Source: Ectobius pallidus (taxonomy: Eukaryota > Arthropoda > Insecta > Blattodea > Ectobiidae). From it: DNA of 64,000 bases. Below the pieces are notes generated by a model that did not search any database, was not told the DNA's origin, and saw nothing but the letters and a program-made list of their open reading frames with translations. Position 1 is the stretch's first letter. Each line of letters opens with the position of its first letter. Position numbers and translations under genes: made by a program. Shown here in pieces: positions 32,621 to 45,059 of the stretch. Location: the NCBI GenBank assembly GCA_964059195.1, contig CAXKWD010000002.1:152289042-152353041 (forward strand). Reading direction: 5' to 3'.

Positions 32621-33433
32621 GGGGGTTATTAATATAATGTTACAAAGCGGCCCAAGAAGTTAAAGCAACAAAAAATAAAAAAAAAAAAAAAAAAAAATAA
32701 CCCCGACCCTAGAAAATATCATATGGGCGCCCTTGTCGATAGCCAATCAGGGCGGGGGGTGTGAGGAATGAAGTTTGGCTGGGGGTGAGCAATTAAGTTG
32801 GGGGGGGGGGTGGGCACCCCTGGTTATAAGCCGCCCGCTGTGAATACGCGCTCTTTGCCTCGGTCGGGTGGGACACATTCATCCCAAGGTGCGACTTATA
32901 TTTGAATTTTCCCACTTTTATTTGGGCAGAGGAAGTTATGTGACTTTCACATCAGATTTTTTTATTTGTAAATGATTGTACGTACACGATATTTGTAATT
33001 TTAGCTACGATAATTAGTAAAATAAAAACGGACTTGGTACGAGCAACTCAACGATATTTTAATCTTTGCCTGGGCCTTTCGGCGTATTTCCGCCATCGAC
33101 AGGGCATTTTCTGGGCATGTTACAGTATTCAGGTAGTCAGTATATAGACATGTAACTTATATTCAGAATTGAATATACCTTTATAATTTTGCTTACACGA
33201 CAAGGAAGAATAATTCTTGGTGTCTTCTTATAAAAACAGTTGAATTCATCAGCTGACTTTTGAGGACATTTAGTGTTGCAAAGTCTTTTTGCTTTTCCTT
33301 GTAAAGAGTTTAGTGATGTGTAGAATACTAAAAACGTGTAAATTATTTCAACACTTTTAAGAAACTCGCTACCATAGTAAAATATAGAGTTTCATAAGAT
33401 TACTAGATTAGATTAAAAAGAAATTATGTAAAA

Positions 33434-34930
33434 CTAGCTTAAAACGCCCGGCGTCGCCCGGGGTTTGTATTTTGTAATTTGAAATTAACTTATGGAGGAC
33501 TTCCTATTTTGAAACTCTAGGTCCTTATATATTATGTATGTAGAATTTGAAATGAGGAAGAACGACATATCACACTCAAACTATTCCCTCAGAAAACGCT
33601 AGATATAGCTTTTTATGGCTCATAGAGTATGTCGAATGTTGTATTCCGTTGCCTCTACACACCATGCCTTGGAGGGGTTCAAATAATAAGAAAAAGAAAT
33701 TCCGGTTACATAAGATTGTATTGTCTTGACAGAAAATTTTATTTCTCACTCTCTTATTACCATACAACCGTTTCGGGGCTGAAATGAAAAAGAAATTCAA
33801 TATCACTTTCATACTTTCCTTCCCAAAAAAACCTGGGACATAATAGACTACCCTATAGGCCTACTGAAAATGTCCCATCCCATTTTGTCTTCTTTTAGAT
33901 GGTTAGGGCCTCTGATAAACATCCCTATTTCTCAACTACAGTATTTTTCAAATGAGAAGCAGATTCCTTCACCGCCAATCACGTGTACGAGCTTACGAAG
34001 CGCCGCTATCAGTAAGAGTCTTCCCTCCGTCTCGCCGTCTCTGATTGGACCGCGTATCTAAGCAAGGAAAAGGACAAACTGTTTGTCATCTGCAAAACAC
34101 TGTAATACAAAGCCTACAGCTATGAATAACCTATCAGTGAATTTGATTTTTTTTACCGACTTCTGGTATAGCATACTCATTGGCAAACCCTTAAGCTGTC
34201 CCTGCAATACGACCACTTATTCTAAGTTACATCAAAATGTGGAATGAGAAATGGTATTTTCCATGTCGAGGGTAGCGAAAGTTATTTGACTGCATCACTT
34301 TGTGCTTTATTTTCGTGGATTTCATTCTTCAAGAATTATTTTCACAAATGTACTGTAGCCTATTACCAAAATTTGTTAAAGCGCAGTGTTATATAATTGC
34401 AAAGCCCTATGTGAACACTGAAAACAATACACTGTTGTCATGATAATTGAATTGCATTTCATTTTTTCAGTATAATATTTTCTGAAGGAGTGGCTTGTTT
34501 GAATTTTAATGTTGACTGCGTTACTTTCCGGGCTGAACTGGATGAGTGTGCAAAATTTAGGTACAAATTGATCAAGAGATGTAGATTTGTATAGGGAACA
34601 TACATACCCACATAGGCTTACACATACATACGTACATACACACTTTCGATTTGGCTTGGTTGCAAGACTCACACTTTTTTTGTTTGTTATGAAAACATTT
34701 GACAGCAGAATACTCTAACTGTGCCAATGTCATACTTCTATTTTGTTATCAAAACATGTGACATCTCAAACTGTGCCTCATTTCACATTTCCGACATTTC
34801 CCGTGGATTTTCCAAAAATTTTCTTTCATACAAACCTTGTCCTGACAATTACGAAAAAAAAAAAAAAATCGGCCAAATCGGTCGAGCCGTTCTCAAGTGA
34901 TGTGACAACACACATTTTGGCAATTCATTT
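33434..34930 (-). mobile_element. Helitron-like element, family 2 (3' end at 33434)
   Basis: On the minus strand the terminus is CCCGGGCGACGCCGGGCG then TTTTAAGCTAG|T, hairpin plus CTAG. The body is homologous to 17232-19395. The distal limit is uncertain; a stretch with AATCGGTCGAGCCGTTCTCA near 34875 may mark a different repeat. No coding content. Confidence 0.55.
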
Positions 34931-36057
34931 TTATTTGATTATTTTTAATACTAATCCAGTTTTTCACGGATTGGCTGTTATGTTATGATTTACAGAATCT
35001 GCGTTTTTTATAAATTTACTGAATAGTTATTCCTTGTTTCAAATACAACTCTATTATCTTTGATGATGTTGATAATAATAGTTTCATTCCATTTCATTTA
35101 TTTAAAGATGCTACAGACAATTTTTACAAATTTTAAATAGCAGGCATCTTAAGATAGGAGATTGATGATACAGGAATGATAGTGATGATGATGATGATGA
35201 TGATATACAATAATAATATAGCTATAATAACACTCCGAGAGATTTTATAAGTAGGGTTTAGAGAGTTCAATGCATAACAGATGACATATACAAACGGGAA
35301 TTATATAATAATACATAATAAGACATCTGACGTGTGTCAAGTCAGCAGTGTAAGCCTCATTGATCAATTAGGTATATTTTGTGGTCAGCATGTTTAGACT
35401 AGTCAGCACATTCCAAGTTGTGAAATATCTCTGTTAATTTGTTTCAGACTTGATATGAGATTAGTCTGGTTTAAAGAAACCAGGTCAGACACTTGTATTT
35501 AAAATATTTTACCATTTAGAAAAATCTTGTTAGCGGAAATTGCACAACGGAAAACTGGCTAGGTGTATGGCTGCTTGACCAAGATTTCTTGTTTGTCTAA
35601 AATTTGGGACTCGAAGTCCCGATTTCTCTAAATTTAGAACCGAATTACAATTTATATTACCACGAAAAACATTTACTATTAAATTAGCATCAGATGACAT
35701 GCGTCTACAATATAGCTGTAAAAATCTAGAAATTGGCTGTACTGCAAGTCTTTATTTTGGAAAAAACTTTCTACGTATTAATGAGACAAATTTGATTTGT
35801 ATAGGTTCTAATTTATTACTGTCAGAGATGGTTATACTGTTCCAAGCTACACAGGACCAGTGATTTATAGAGAGTAATTATTGATTCTAGACTTTTTAAA
35901 TTAGCAGAAACAAAACGGATTAATCCCAGAGTTCTGAGTGCTTGGGCGAATAAGTATTCAATGTGAGCATGAAAATATAGTTTCGAATCTAAATAAACAC
36001 CAAAGTCTCTGATATTGTCTGAACGTGAGATTGGATCTTGGCCAAGATGATAATTAT

Positions 36058-36817
36058 CAGGGCCCGGATTCTAATGACATGTCATCTTTTTATTGATGCT
36101 GCATAGACATTGCCAACTTGTAGATAAATCCTAATAATGGCCTCTAGATTATAGAAATACATTTTTATTAGGTCATTTTTTGTCTTTTTATGCAATTTTA
36201 TATTTTTAGGGCATTTATTTCAATTTTAGGTCATTATTTTGTAATTTTCGTGTCATTTGCTTCTTTATTTAGTCATTTTCATGTATTTACATTGAGTGTA
36301 CTAAATTTTTTCGTCGCTAGCGGTGCTGTCTTTGAAGTGTTGCCTGTTTAATGTAAGAAGGAAAAATTCGGCATTAAGTGTTGTAATGTCTCAGTCGGAA
36401 ATGAGAATCAAAAACGCCAAAATTTCGTATTATATTACTATTGTTATTAGATTGACTTGGCACCAGAGCCTGCCACTTGCTTGGATTTGAGAATGCAAAC
36501 TACTGTTTACCCTCAATTAAACAACAATATAATCCGGCAGACCACAAAAGGATGTGCCGAATTTTGACGCGCCAGTGCCTCAGTGCCAGTATAAATTTCC
36601 GTGAGAAAAGAACAATCACAACTTTACAGTTATTTACAGTTTTTACAATTATGTACAAACTAGTCTGTAACTTTGTGTCTACAATAATAATTTTTTATAA
36701 ATAAAATATCAGTTTTTAAGTCATTTTTTATAATTATTAAGTCATTTTCTTTAAATTTTAGGGTCATTTTATAGGTCATTTTTCAAACAATTCTAGGTCA
36801 TCAGAATCCGGGCCCTG
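36058..36817. mobile_element. 760 bp hAT-type MITE (TIR CAGGGCCCGGATTCT)
   Basis: Ends CAGGGCCCGGATTCTAATGA and inverted ...CATCAGAATCCGGGCCCTG, flanked by a perfect 8-bp duplication ATAATTAT at 36050-36057 and 36818-36825. TIRs continue with repeated GTCATTTT/AAATGAC text on both sides. No transposase. The GGGCCC/GGGCC start is close to that of element C. Confidence 0.9.
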
Positions 36818-37289
36818 ATAATTATATATAATAGGATTAGTTTTCCTACTAAAAATTACATTGTAAGTCTTACTGGAATTGATTATTATCATTCTATTTG
36901 AAGAGGCCCATTGACTTATCAAATCAATATTGCTTTGCAATAATTTACAGTCAGAAACACTTGATATCTTTTTCCAAATGCATAGATCATCAGCATAAGC
37001 TAACCTGTTACATGTTAATATACTAGATAAATCGTTAATGAAGACAGTGAACAAGAAAGGGTCGACTACTGACCCCTGGGGGTATATTGAAGGGCTTAGA
37101 AAGGCAGTTTAATATTCTGACACAAGCAGTCCTATTTGGCAAGTAGTTCGTAAACCATATTTGTCATGTAATCCTAGATTGGTCAATTTCTGCAATAGTA
37201 AATCATGATTTACAACATCGAAAGTTCGACTTACGGGGGGGGGGGGGGAAGTGTGCGTGGAACGCCACGCGACAGAAGTGAAACTTGTA

Positions 37290-38015
37290 AGAATTTTTTC
37301 AAGTTTTGATTATTGGATTTTTTCAATTTTGCATTCTTGGACTTTTAAATATTGGGTTTTTTAACTTTTTTAATTTTGGATCTTTGAATTTTTTAATTTT
37401 GGATTTTTTTTAAATTTTCGATCTATAAATTTTTTAAATTTTGGATTTTTGGATTATGTAATTTATTTTTTGTTTTTTAAATTTTGGATATTTGGAGTTT
37501 TTAATTTTTGATTTCTTATTTTATAAATTTTGGATCTTTGAATTTTTTAATTTTGGACTTTCTAAATTCTAGATCTTTGAAATTTTTATTTTTTGGATGT
37601 TTAAATTTTGGATTATCGACTCTTTAATTTTGGATTTTTAGATATTCTGGATTTTCGGTTTTTTAAATTTTGGATTTTTGAAGTTTTGTTGTTTGAATTT
37701 TTTAATTTTGCTTTTTTAAATTTTGATTCTTTGAATTTTTTATTTTTGGATTTTTTTATTTTGTATTTTCGATTTTTAATTTTAAATTTTTAGATTTTTT
37801 AATTTTGTTTTTTTTTATTTTTAAATTTTGGATTTTTTATTTTTTTAATTCTAGATGTTTTGATTTTTTAATTTTGGATTTTTTATTTTGTAGTTTTGGA
37901 CTTTTTAATTTTGGATCGTAGAATTTTTTTAATTTTGGAATTTTTTATTTTTAATTTTAAATTTTTTAACTTTTGGATCGTTGATTTTTTTATTTTTTGG
38001 ATTTTTTAAGCGCGG
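37290..38015. repeat. AT-rich minisatellite (TTTTGGATTTTTGAA-type units)
   Basis: About 725 bp of degenerate units such as TTTAATTTTGGATTTTT and GAATTTTTTAA, with G appearing almost only in GGA or TTGA words. Sharp edges against GC-rich text (CGTGGAACGCCACGCG on the left, AAGCGCGGTAATG on the right). Confidence 0.85.
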
Positions 38016-38094
38016 TAATGAACTTCCGGGTTCCATGAAATAGATAATATTCCTTTAGCTTACTTAAGAATTGTCTATTGCCATTGAGCAATAT

Positions 38095-38237
38095 TACATT
38101 ATTTGGATTATACATTGAGCAAGTATAATTACTTGTAATTATAATGACAATTATAATGTAATGACAATCATGTAATTATAATGACAAGTATAATTACAAG
38201 TATATAATCAAATGCATTGAGCAAGTATTATTACATA

Positions 38238-38281
<44 letters not shown>

Positions 38282-38290
38282 TATTATTAC
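38095..38290. repeat. Palindromic TAATTATAATGACA repeats and (ATT)n
   Basis: ACTTGTAATTATAATGACA and its inverse recur between 38131 and 38206, flanked by ATTGAGCAAGTAT on both sides (38112 and 38216); a TTA/ATT microsatellite follows at 38239-38288. Confidence 0.75.
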
Positions 38291-39589
38291 TACTACTATT
38301 CCCATTTGCAGGTCCTCGTACTAGGTCTGAAAAATTAACTTTCCATCACCGTCTATCGTTAGTTTCCCCTTTGAGTATTTTATTTTGTCCTTTAAATCGT
38401 ATAGCAGTTGATTACTCCTAATCATTGAGTTGATTGTTTTCTGTGCAGTCCGTTCCGTCACACCTCACTAATATCGTGACTATTTTGAGTGTGACATTAA
38501 TTTGGTGACGATTTTGAACGTTACACAAGCTCTTGATTTACTCCTACCGCAGCTAAAGAAGTTTCACTTCAAAAAATATAGCATCTGATTGGGACTGTAT
38601 GCAATTTTCTTCGACTATGTCATTAAAAAGGGTAACAATGTTAGTTGTGGTTGATTTATTTTTAGTGAAAGTGTTGGAAGTCATGTAGTTTACTTTTGCA
38701 GAAAAATGAGACATGATTATGGATAACAGACTCAAAAATTTTACTAAAAGTATTCAGTAGAGATATAGGTCGAAAGTTCATTATTTCCTTACTTTTCCCT
38801 TTCTTATGAACTGGCCTGGTAGCACAGTTTTTTCAAAGGGATGGAAAAGTTTCTGTTTTAATTGATAGATTAAATATATGTCAGGACTGGTGATAATATG
38901 GGAGCACATCCCTTCATAATAAAGCTTGGATTTGATCTGGCCCACTAGTCTTGGATGCTTTGAGTTTTCTTATCGATGACAGGACATCTGAGTTTGAAAG
39001 AGGCGGATCAATCTGAAATGTAAGTTTGGAGTTGAGGTAAAGGCGCTGTTAAAATTGGTTTATTTATAGACTCAAAATGCTCTGCAAATATATTCAGCAG
39101 AGTCGTAGGCTGTGTGATGATAGGATTGTTTACTTTTACTTGAATGGAGGGGTCACTTTTATTTCTTAATTTTGAGACATAGCTCCAAAATTTAGTTGGG
39201 TTTGTTCTTAGCTCATTGTCAATTGATTTGTACCACTGTTGTCTGTCAGAGTTAATAGTAATTTTCACTATTCTACGATAATTCGAAAAGATTTAATAGT
39301 AATGATCAGAGGAGTGCTTTTTGTACAGTCGATAAAAATGCTTCTTTTTTCTTATATATAGTTTAAGCTTCCTCGAAAACCAGGCGGGATATTTTTATTT
39401 GAAAACAGCAGTTTTAGGAATTGATTTGTTAATAGCGTCCTTAACTAAATATGTAAGATTTTCTACAGCATTGTCAGGTGATGTCTGGTTATAGACAATC
39501 GACCAGTCTGATTGATTTAAGGTGTTATATAGTTTAAGATAGTCGCCTTGATGGTAGCATAAAGTTTTTACTGAAGTTCGAGTATCTGT

Positions 39590-40270
39590 GTTTACTTGCC
39601 GTTTTAAATTTATGATGATGGGGGATGAGGGGTATCATTATTTACTAGGGCATAATCAGCTACCGATACCGTGGTTTCATCCATGTTAGTAAAGACTAAA
39701 TCTAATAAGTTGTTACTGGGCATAGTGTCATTAATTTGGTACAGATTTAGGAAGGAACAAGTGTGGTTACTGTTTCACCTCTAATTTTATGATAGTGATA
39801 TAAGTTAGTTGAGTCACCAGAATTCCATTTGAAACCTGGAATATTCAGATCACCAAGTAATATGGTCTGATAATTGTTGCAAGACAAGATTGTTTTCTAG
39901 AAAAAGGAAATATTGTTGAAATGCAGCTATACTGGTATTAGGTGAGAAATAATGACTGGTCATTTTTACATGAAATTTCAATCCAGACACATTCTTCAGT
40001 TTGATCTAAATCTGGTCTTCGTTTATGCCTGACACTGTTGCTAATAGCGATTAGGGAGCCACTCCCCCGAGTTTGGTTGACGAGGGAGTAGTTTCTGTCT
40101 GATCTATGCACTTGATATGTATTAGGAAAGTAATTGTGATTATAGCAGTCTTCATTTAACCACGTTTCAGTAAGACATTATTCTAGGTTCATTTATATGA
40201 ATGTTTTCAAATATGTCTGTGGCTTTAGTTCGTAGGCCACGAACGTTTTGGTAATAAAATTCTAGGCCGA
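39590..40270 (-). pseudogene. AP-type endonuclease remnant of the CR1/Jockey-type LINE
   Basis: Minus-strand segments in order: ETWLNEDCYNHNYFPNTYQV HRSDRNYS near 40165 (ETWL is the second APE block), RGSGSLIAISNS near 40060, LGDLNIPGFKWNSGD near 39845 (GD.N metal-binding block) and PSNNLLDLVFTN near 39710 (the D.V block). The closing SDH block is not clear. Several frame changes separate the segments. Confidence 0.7.
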
Positions 40271-40329
40271 AATTATTGTCACTGAACATGGGGTGAATAT
40301 TATAATCACAATTATTTGCCATATTTTAG

Positions 40330-40800
40330 GGTTAAGAAGTGGAGCCCCCTCCAAGGCTGCTTTTTGAAGATGTTCTGGCCAATAAAGTATCAATAATCTT
40401 TTTCGGCGAGATTCTATTATTACTGGGTTTTTCAGGAGTTTCCTCCTTAGTGGAGTTGTCTCCCTCACTGTTGGCCTTAATTTGTTCCGGTAAATCAGAA
40501 TGTATTTTGATCTTCTCGTAAGCGGCCTTGGAATGGCAGCAGGAGAACCCCACTAGGCCATATGCCTGTATTATTTATGAGGGGGAAATCCTCCTCACAA
40601 ACTGATACATGAAAACTAGCATAGGAGTTAAATCTAGTTTTTAACCTTGTCACTTTTACTGCTGTTAACTTGACTTGGCTATTTAGTGATTCTGTTATGT
40701 CCTCAGGTTTAACTGAGTTCTCGAATCTTGATACAAAAAGTGCCTTGCATTTCATTGCTTTGTGCACTACTGGAAATGAGGAATTTCTCACCCCTTCTTA
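40330..40800 (-). pseudogene. ORF1 remnant of the CR1/Jockey-type LINE
   Basis: The 98-codon frame contains MKCKALFVSRFENSVKPEDI, LTAVKVTRLKTRFNSYASFH and EEDFPLINNTGIWPSGVLL, which match the conserved C-terminal portion I associate with ORF1 proteins of CR1-type LINEs. A second frame continues with hydrophilic residues to 40332. The N-terminal part of ORF1 is missing or unrecognisable. Such ORF1 proteins bind the element RNA. Confidence 0.55.
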
Positions 40801-41015
40801 GCCCTTCGCTTTCTCATGACTACAGTAAAACCATTTTCATTGCTATTTTCTACATGATTGCTGGTTGAGGCAGCACTAGGAATATTTGCACTGTTACCGC
40901 TAGTATTGCCGTACTCACTGCACATAGCCTACACTAGCAGAGGCTTTTATGCTGCCAGTAGCATTTGCACCAGTATTAGCGATTTTGCCACTGGTCACTG
41001 TAACACCACTAGCAC

Positions 41016-41040
41016 TAATAATAATAATAATAATAATAAT
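41016..41040. repeat. (AAT)n microsatellite
   Basis: About eight AAT repeats at the 5' side of the LINE remnant. Confidence 0.95.
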
Positions 41041-42569
41041 AATTATAATTAGTCTTTAAAATCAACTTGGATATAATTTTTATTGACGAATTAACTGTCG
41101 ATCGATGACAGACAGCTAATTTTCAGGCAAAGGCGCCTACAACAAGCGATTTTGTGATCGGGAATGGGAAAACGAAAGATATAAAATCCGCCTATTGGTT
41201 ATTTTACATAGTTATTGATATTGCACGCATGATTGTAAGAAATACATATACCACATACATATTTTTATTTCGGATTTTTCGATACTTAAAAAAGAACAAA
41301 ACAAAAAACAAAAACAGCTTTATATAGAATGTTCGATCCAGCAAAAGTTGCTTAGTTTTGAGGTCTTTATCAGCTTACTTAACTTTGATTAAATTATGAA
41401 TATTATGAATATAGGTATTGCATAATTAACCTTTAACTACTGCTCAGTAACCATTGGGCTGTGAAAACGCGAAAAAAATAATGACCGCTATGTTGTGACT
41501 TATCTGTGTAAGAAATTCATCGTGAAAATTGTAAAATTCCTTAAATTGAATTATAGTCTCATCGATAGCTAAACAAAGATACTGTTGTAACGTAAATGAA
41601 TGTTACGATCCTACTAACTTCAATTTTTTATTTGGCATTGTTGCTAAAGGGTCCCCAACCCTCACACAACAAACTTATTCTTGCATACTTTGTATAAATA
41701 GAACAGTAATAGTCACCCCCACCCGAAATTAAGTTTGTCAAATCCACAGTCTTGCTATAGAGTACAGCTTAGCTTGTGAAGACATAAATGAATGAAATCG
41801 AAATATGAAGTGTCCTAACTGACATTGTATTTAACTGCACCATAAGAAGGCTAAGTTAGCGACTGGTGTGATGTGAGAAGGGGAAGCACGCAGAATGGGA
41901 AGAGCTTTTATTGAGTAACCCCCCTCCTTTCCCCCTTATGCTTGCTGTAATATAGAGAGTAATTCTTGTGTTTTGATGGGCGGTCATTGAACTTTCAACA
42001 TGATTCAACGACTGCACCAGCAGCAACGGATTTGGATAGATATACCTTATACAGTACCTAGATAGATTTTTTAATTTTAGGTAATTTTTATATATTTTCC
42101 TCACATTATGTAATTTCTGACCACACTTATAGGACAACTAGAACCATAAAATTTGGCAGGAATATTGGGCCATACAGCAGCCCTAAGCTTGCAAAATTTG
42201 GCGTTTCTAGCTGCTCATAAGTGTGGAAAAACTGGCTGGATAGCCGTGACGTCATTCACATTGATGTTTACTCACTCAGAAAAGAGCTAAAAACTTGTAG
42301 CTTATAACCGATGGGAAAATTCCAAAAATGTATTTTTCAAAGTCTTCCCCTCCAAAATAATATTTTAAATTTTTCGATTGTGTACTTGTACGGCTTCAGA
42401 TGTTTTGACAAAAATTGTTGACGTGAGGATTTTGTTGTAAATTATTTCTGTTAATATTATGGTTATCCCACATTTATTTACATATGCATATCAAACTTTC
42501 TCAAGAAACTGTGGTCTGAAACTCAACTGTTTATGAAATATGGCCTATTAACTCCACCTGGCACTTTGT
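41041..42569. other. No recognisable gene
   Basis: Anonymous AT-rich sequence. Short frames only; no TIR pair, tRNA-like box or family motif found. Confidence 0.45.
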
Positions 42570-42649
42570 TACACGAGTTTACCTTATTTTATTACATGTC
42601 CAAATCGTTTTAATCTTCTTAATAAAAAAACTCTGCTGTTTAGGAAGGT

Positions 42650-42905
42650 GCAACAATAAAAAAATTAAATTATCCATAGCTAACACCACTTGTGCCTGTT
42701 CCGTTTTTACAAGTAGGCCTAAGTACTTAGTTAGTGATCGGAGTTGTAGTTTTACTGAAAATAGCACTGACATGTTAAATGTTAACAGTTTTCTGGACAT
42801 ATGATTTTAATAATATCGTGTTTTGGGACTTAGGCAGGCATGAAAACATGAATTTTGTCTCCAGCCTATGATATAAATTGGTTTCGGTAATATAGGTACT
42901 GTGCA
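42650..42905 (+). repeat. Repeat shared, inverted, with 53885-54110
   Basis: CACCACTTGTGCCTGTTCC, AAGTAGGCCTAAGTACTTAG, TGACATGTTAAATGTTAACA, CGTGTTTTGGGACTTAGGCA and CCTATGATATAAATTGGTTT all have inverted matches at 53885-54110 in reverse order, with few differences over about 220 bp. Confidence 0.85.
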
Positions 42906-43358
42906 CCCGAATTAAATTTGTCTTCCAATGTCTTCATAGAACGATATACGGTATCTCAAAACATACACAAACTTTCATGATAAGCTGGACTCATCATCAG
43001 ATGACTCAAAGTAAGTAATTTCTCTTAACCCAATCAATCGTAGGCCTAAATTAGCATCTATTTCTGGTGAGAAGAACTTCCCCAAACATGAGCTTAAAGT
43101 ATCATCTAAAGGAAAGATGTAATATATAGGCCTACTCTCGTGCTTACTTTGTTAGCCTACCGTTGGGCTGCCCCCCTTTCTTCCTATGAACGTTGCTTCA
43201 AGGGACATTCTAAGCACAATGTTCCTTGAAAATATAACCATATGGTTAGTAATCTACTAATCTATCGTGGTGGGTATAGAAGTCTCACATATAATGATAT
43301 TTAAAAGCTGTTTAACACAATACGTTGAAAAAAGGATGTGCTAGTGTTTATAGACTAA

Positions 43359-44702
43359 TGGCCGAGTGCACCAATCTCGGTATTCAGAATACCGCGGTAA
43401 AGTTGCTTAGCTTACCCTGGTAAAGTCTATTTTCGTTGCATCGTGCTCGGTTTCGACTTTTACCGCGGTAAGATGCAAACCGGCCGTGAAGGAGCTGTAA
43501 AGTGAGAAAACCGCTGTTTTCTTTCCAAGATGGAGATCAGCGTAATGTATCATATTTATGATATCTAGGCCAAAAGCTAATTGAATATAAAGAATAATGA
43601 GAGACAGGTGGGATCTATTTGAAGAATGAACGATGGTGCATATCTTTGCAAATACTGTGCTGTAACATCGATTGAAATTAACTTCCTTTCTTACCTCAAC
43701 TAAACCAGGTCCATCGAGTAGGCTAGTGGGCGTAACCACGATTAGTACGATTAGTACAGTATTTATGGTGTTTGAATTCAAACTTTCAATTCAGACGACA
43801 TATATAGGCAATATAATAATCCATTTTATCCTTATGAACATTTATTACTGAACAATAAAGCGAGAAATAAATGAAAAATGGAAAACCTGTGGGCCTAGGC
43901 CAACTTTGCAATGAATGGCTACATGCATCACGATATAGCCTATGTACCGGTATATATCGTGCATGTAATCAATTTATCATACTTGCACACACACACGAAC
44001 ATAATTATAACAGCCCTTTCATGGCTATGTAGATGATTTTGCACCTAAAATTTCCACTGGTCGAACGGGAATAAAAGTGAGGCTATGTCGAACTCAGAAA
44101 AGAGATTTCATGGTGTTGCTTTGCCTTAGATATCACAGGTGAGATAATTATTCTTTAAAACATCAATGTTATTTGATTGAAATGTACAGTCATGTGGGGT
44201 CTATTTGAGGAATGAACGATCTTTGCAAATACTGTGCTGTAACATCGATTGAAATTACCCTTTCTCACCTCAACCAAACCAGTAGGCGAAATAGAGTCAT
44301 TTCACGATTGGTACGGTATCTATGGTGCTTGTATGCAAAGTATGAATTCAGACGACATATATACGCAATATAATATTCCCTTTTATCCTTATAAACATCT
44401 TTTTATTGAATAATAAGGGAACAAATACATTGAATTCGGGACCCCAATAGCCTGCCAGAGCCACCGTGACTGGCAGACGTGCAGAGAGAGAGCGAACCTA
44501 GCGGCCATGGAAGAAACTAACACAAACCAACACAAAATTTCTCCATGGGAGAAATTCATAGCAGAGTAACCGCGATATTTCCAAGCATTAGCAAACCGCG
44601 ATATTTTAGCAATGGTGCACAGAGATTTTGAGAATACCCCGGTATTACGTTTACCGCGGTAACGAAACGGCTGAGAAAACCGGAGAATGGTGCACTCGGG
44701 CA
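43359..44702. mobile_element. 1.34 kb TIR element, PIF/Harbinger-like target TAA
   Basis: Ends TGGCCGAGTGCACCAATCTC and inverted GAATGGTGCACTCGGGCA, flanked by TAA at 43356-43358 and 44703-44705. Both ends continue with ACCGCGGTAA text. A direct repeat of about 260 bp lies inside (about 43607-43870 and 44182-44405: GGTCTATTTGA.GAATGAACGA, GCAAATACTGTGCTGTAACA). No transposase. A 3-bp TWA target points to PIF/Harbinger. Confidence 0.75.
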
Positions 44703-45059
44703 TAAGTGTAGAGAGTTTAGAGAGTTAAAATGTTTTGCACATAGCCTATACCCTTACTCATGGGAAATTGTTATAGTAGGAGTATCCCTGCTCCAGTCAG
44801 CGATCCACCGAGGCCGGTCGGTAGGCAAAACAGAAACAAGCATTATCGATCCTGAATCTATAGCACTAGAGTCATCTGGTGATACCACCCCCTCCCCTCT
44901 ATCATCCCCCTATTGAAAGTTATACTCGAAATAAAATTTGGTCGGTAAAACAGAGACCTGCAATACAACCTTGAAAACAATTAACTAAAAAAAAGTAAAT
45001 ATTATATTCAATACGAAAATGTTACACAAAGAGTTAGGCCCTTCTGAAGTAATATTCAC

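Larger units (their letters stand above)
25361..32822 (+). mobile_element. hAT-type element B, inverted and internally deleted relative of A
   Basis: Ends CAGGGGTGCCCAC (25361) and GTGGGCACCCCTG (to 32822), flanked by GTTATAA at 25354-25360 and 32823-32829. Reading inward from the left, 25361-25550 matches the right end of A reversed (GACGCAGACTGCGTC, TTGAAAATTGTTGCAAAATT), then at about 25551 the sequence jumps to A's 20590 region (TTTGGACCCC..AAAAGTCA), so some 2.8 kb of the A interior is absent. The element was later interrupted by element C. Confidence 0.75.
24934..32950. repeat. Dispersed repeat (ACTTCCTCTGCCC ends), split by element B
   Basis: TTACTTCCTCTGCCC at 24932 is mirrored by GGGCAGAGGAAGTTA at about 32933. 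A hairpin near the left end (ACTTCCTC ... GAGGAAGT, about 24933-24972) precedes GTATTGTTTTCGACCCC, then GTGTGTCTGTCTGTG near 25075. The same order (AGAAAGTATTG, then a GACGGACGGAC run) is found on the complement in 11540-12654, so both belong to one family. Element B occupies 25361-32822. Confidence 0.5.
37224..38545. mobile_element. AT-rich insertion in the LINE RT domain
   Basis: The LINE reading breaks between IFFEV (about 38570) and TFDVVNH (about 37215). The insert begins with a G13 run and AAGTGTGCGTGGAACGCC; an AGAAGTGAAACTT motif near its left end (about 37273) recurs inverted at the right (AAGTTTCACTTC, about 38560). This may be a TIR element with a tandem-repeat core, but no target duplication was found. 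Confidence 0.4.
35890..39300 (-). pseudogene. Reverse transcriptase remnant of the CR1/Jockey-type LINE
   Basis: Reading the minus strand: linker QQWYKSIDNELRTNPTKFWS YVSKLRNKS (39268-39008); FRPISLLNTFSKIFES near 38770 (RT motif 2 region); IQSQSDAIFFEV near 38590, then after the AT-rich insert TFDVVNHDLL near 37210, which together form the catalytic motif A region (usually F.D...AFD.V.H..L); PQGSVV near 37075; and LAYADDLCIWK near 37000, the YADD catalytic box. A third portion after the MITE (36057 to 35890) reads IRDFGVYLDSKLYFHAHI, the usual C-terminal RT connection. Frameshifts and stops are frequent. Inactive. Confidence 0.75.
35070..41020 (-). mobile_element. Degenerate CR1/Jockey-type LINE with two insertions
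   Basis: ORF1, endonuclease and reverse transcriptase remnants follow in order on the minus strand from about 40.8 to 35.9 kb. The 3' untranslated end lies near 35.07 kb with AATAAATGAAATGGAATG text and ATT-type repeats. The body is interrupted by a hAT-type MITE (36058-36817) and an AT-rich insert (about 37224-38545). About 3.9 kb of LINE remains without these. Ends are approximate. Confidence 0.7.
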
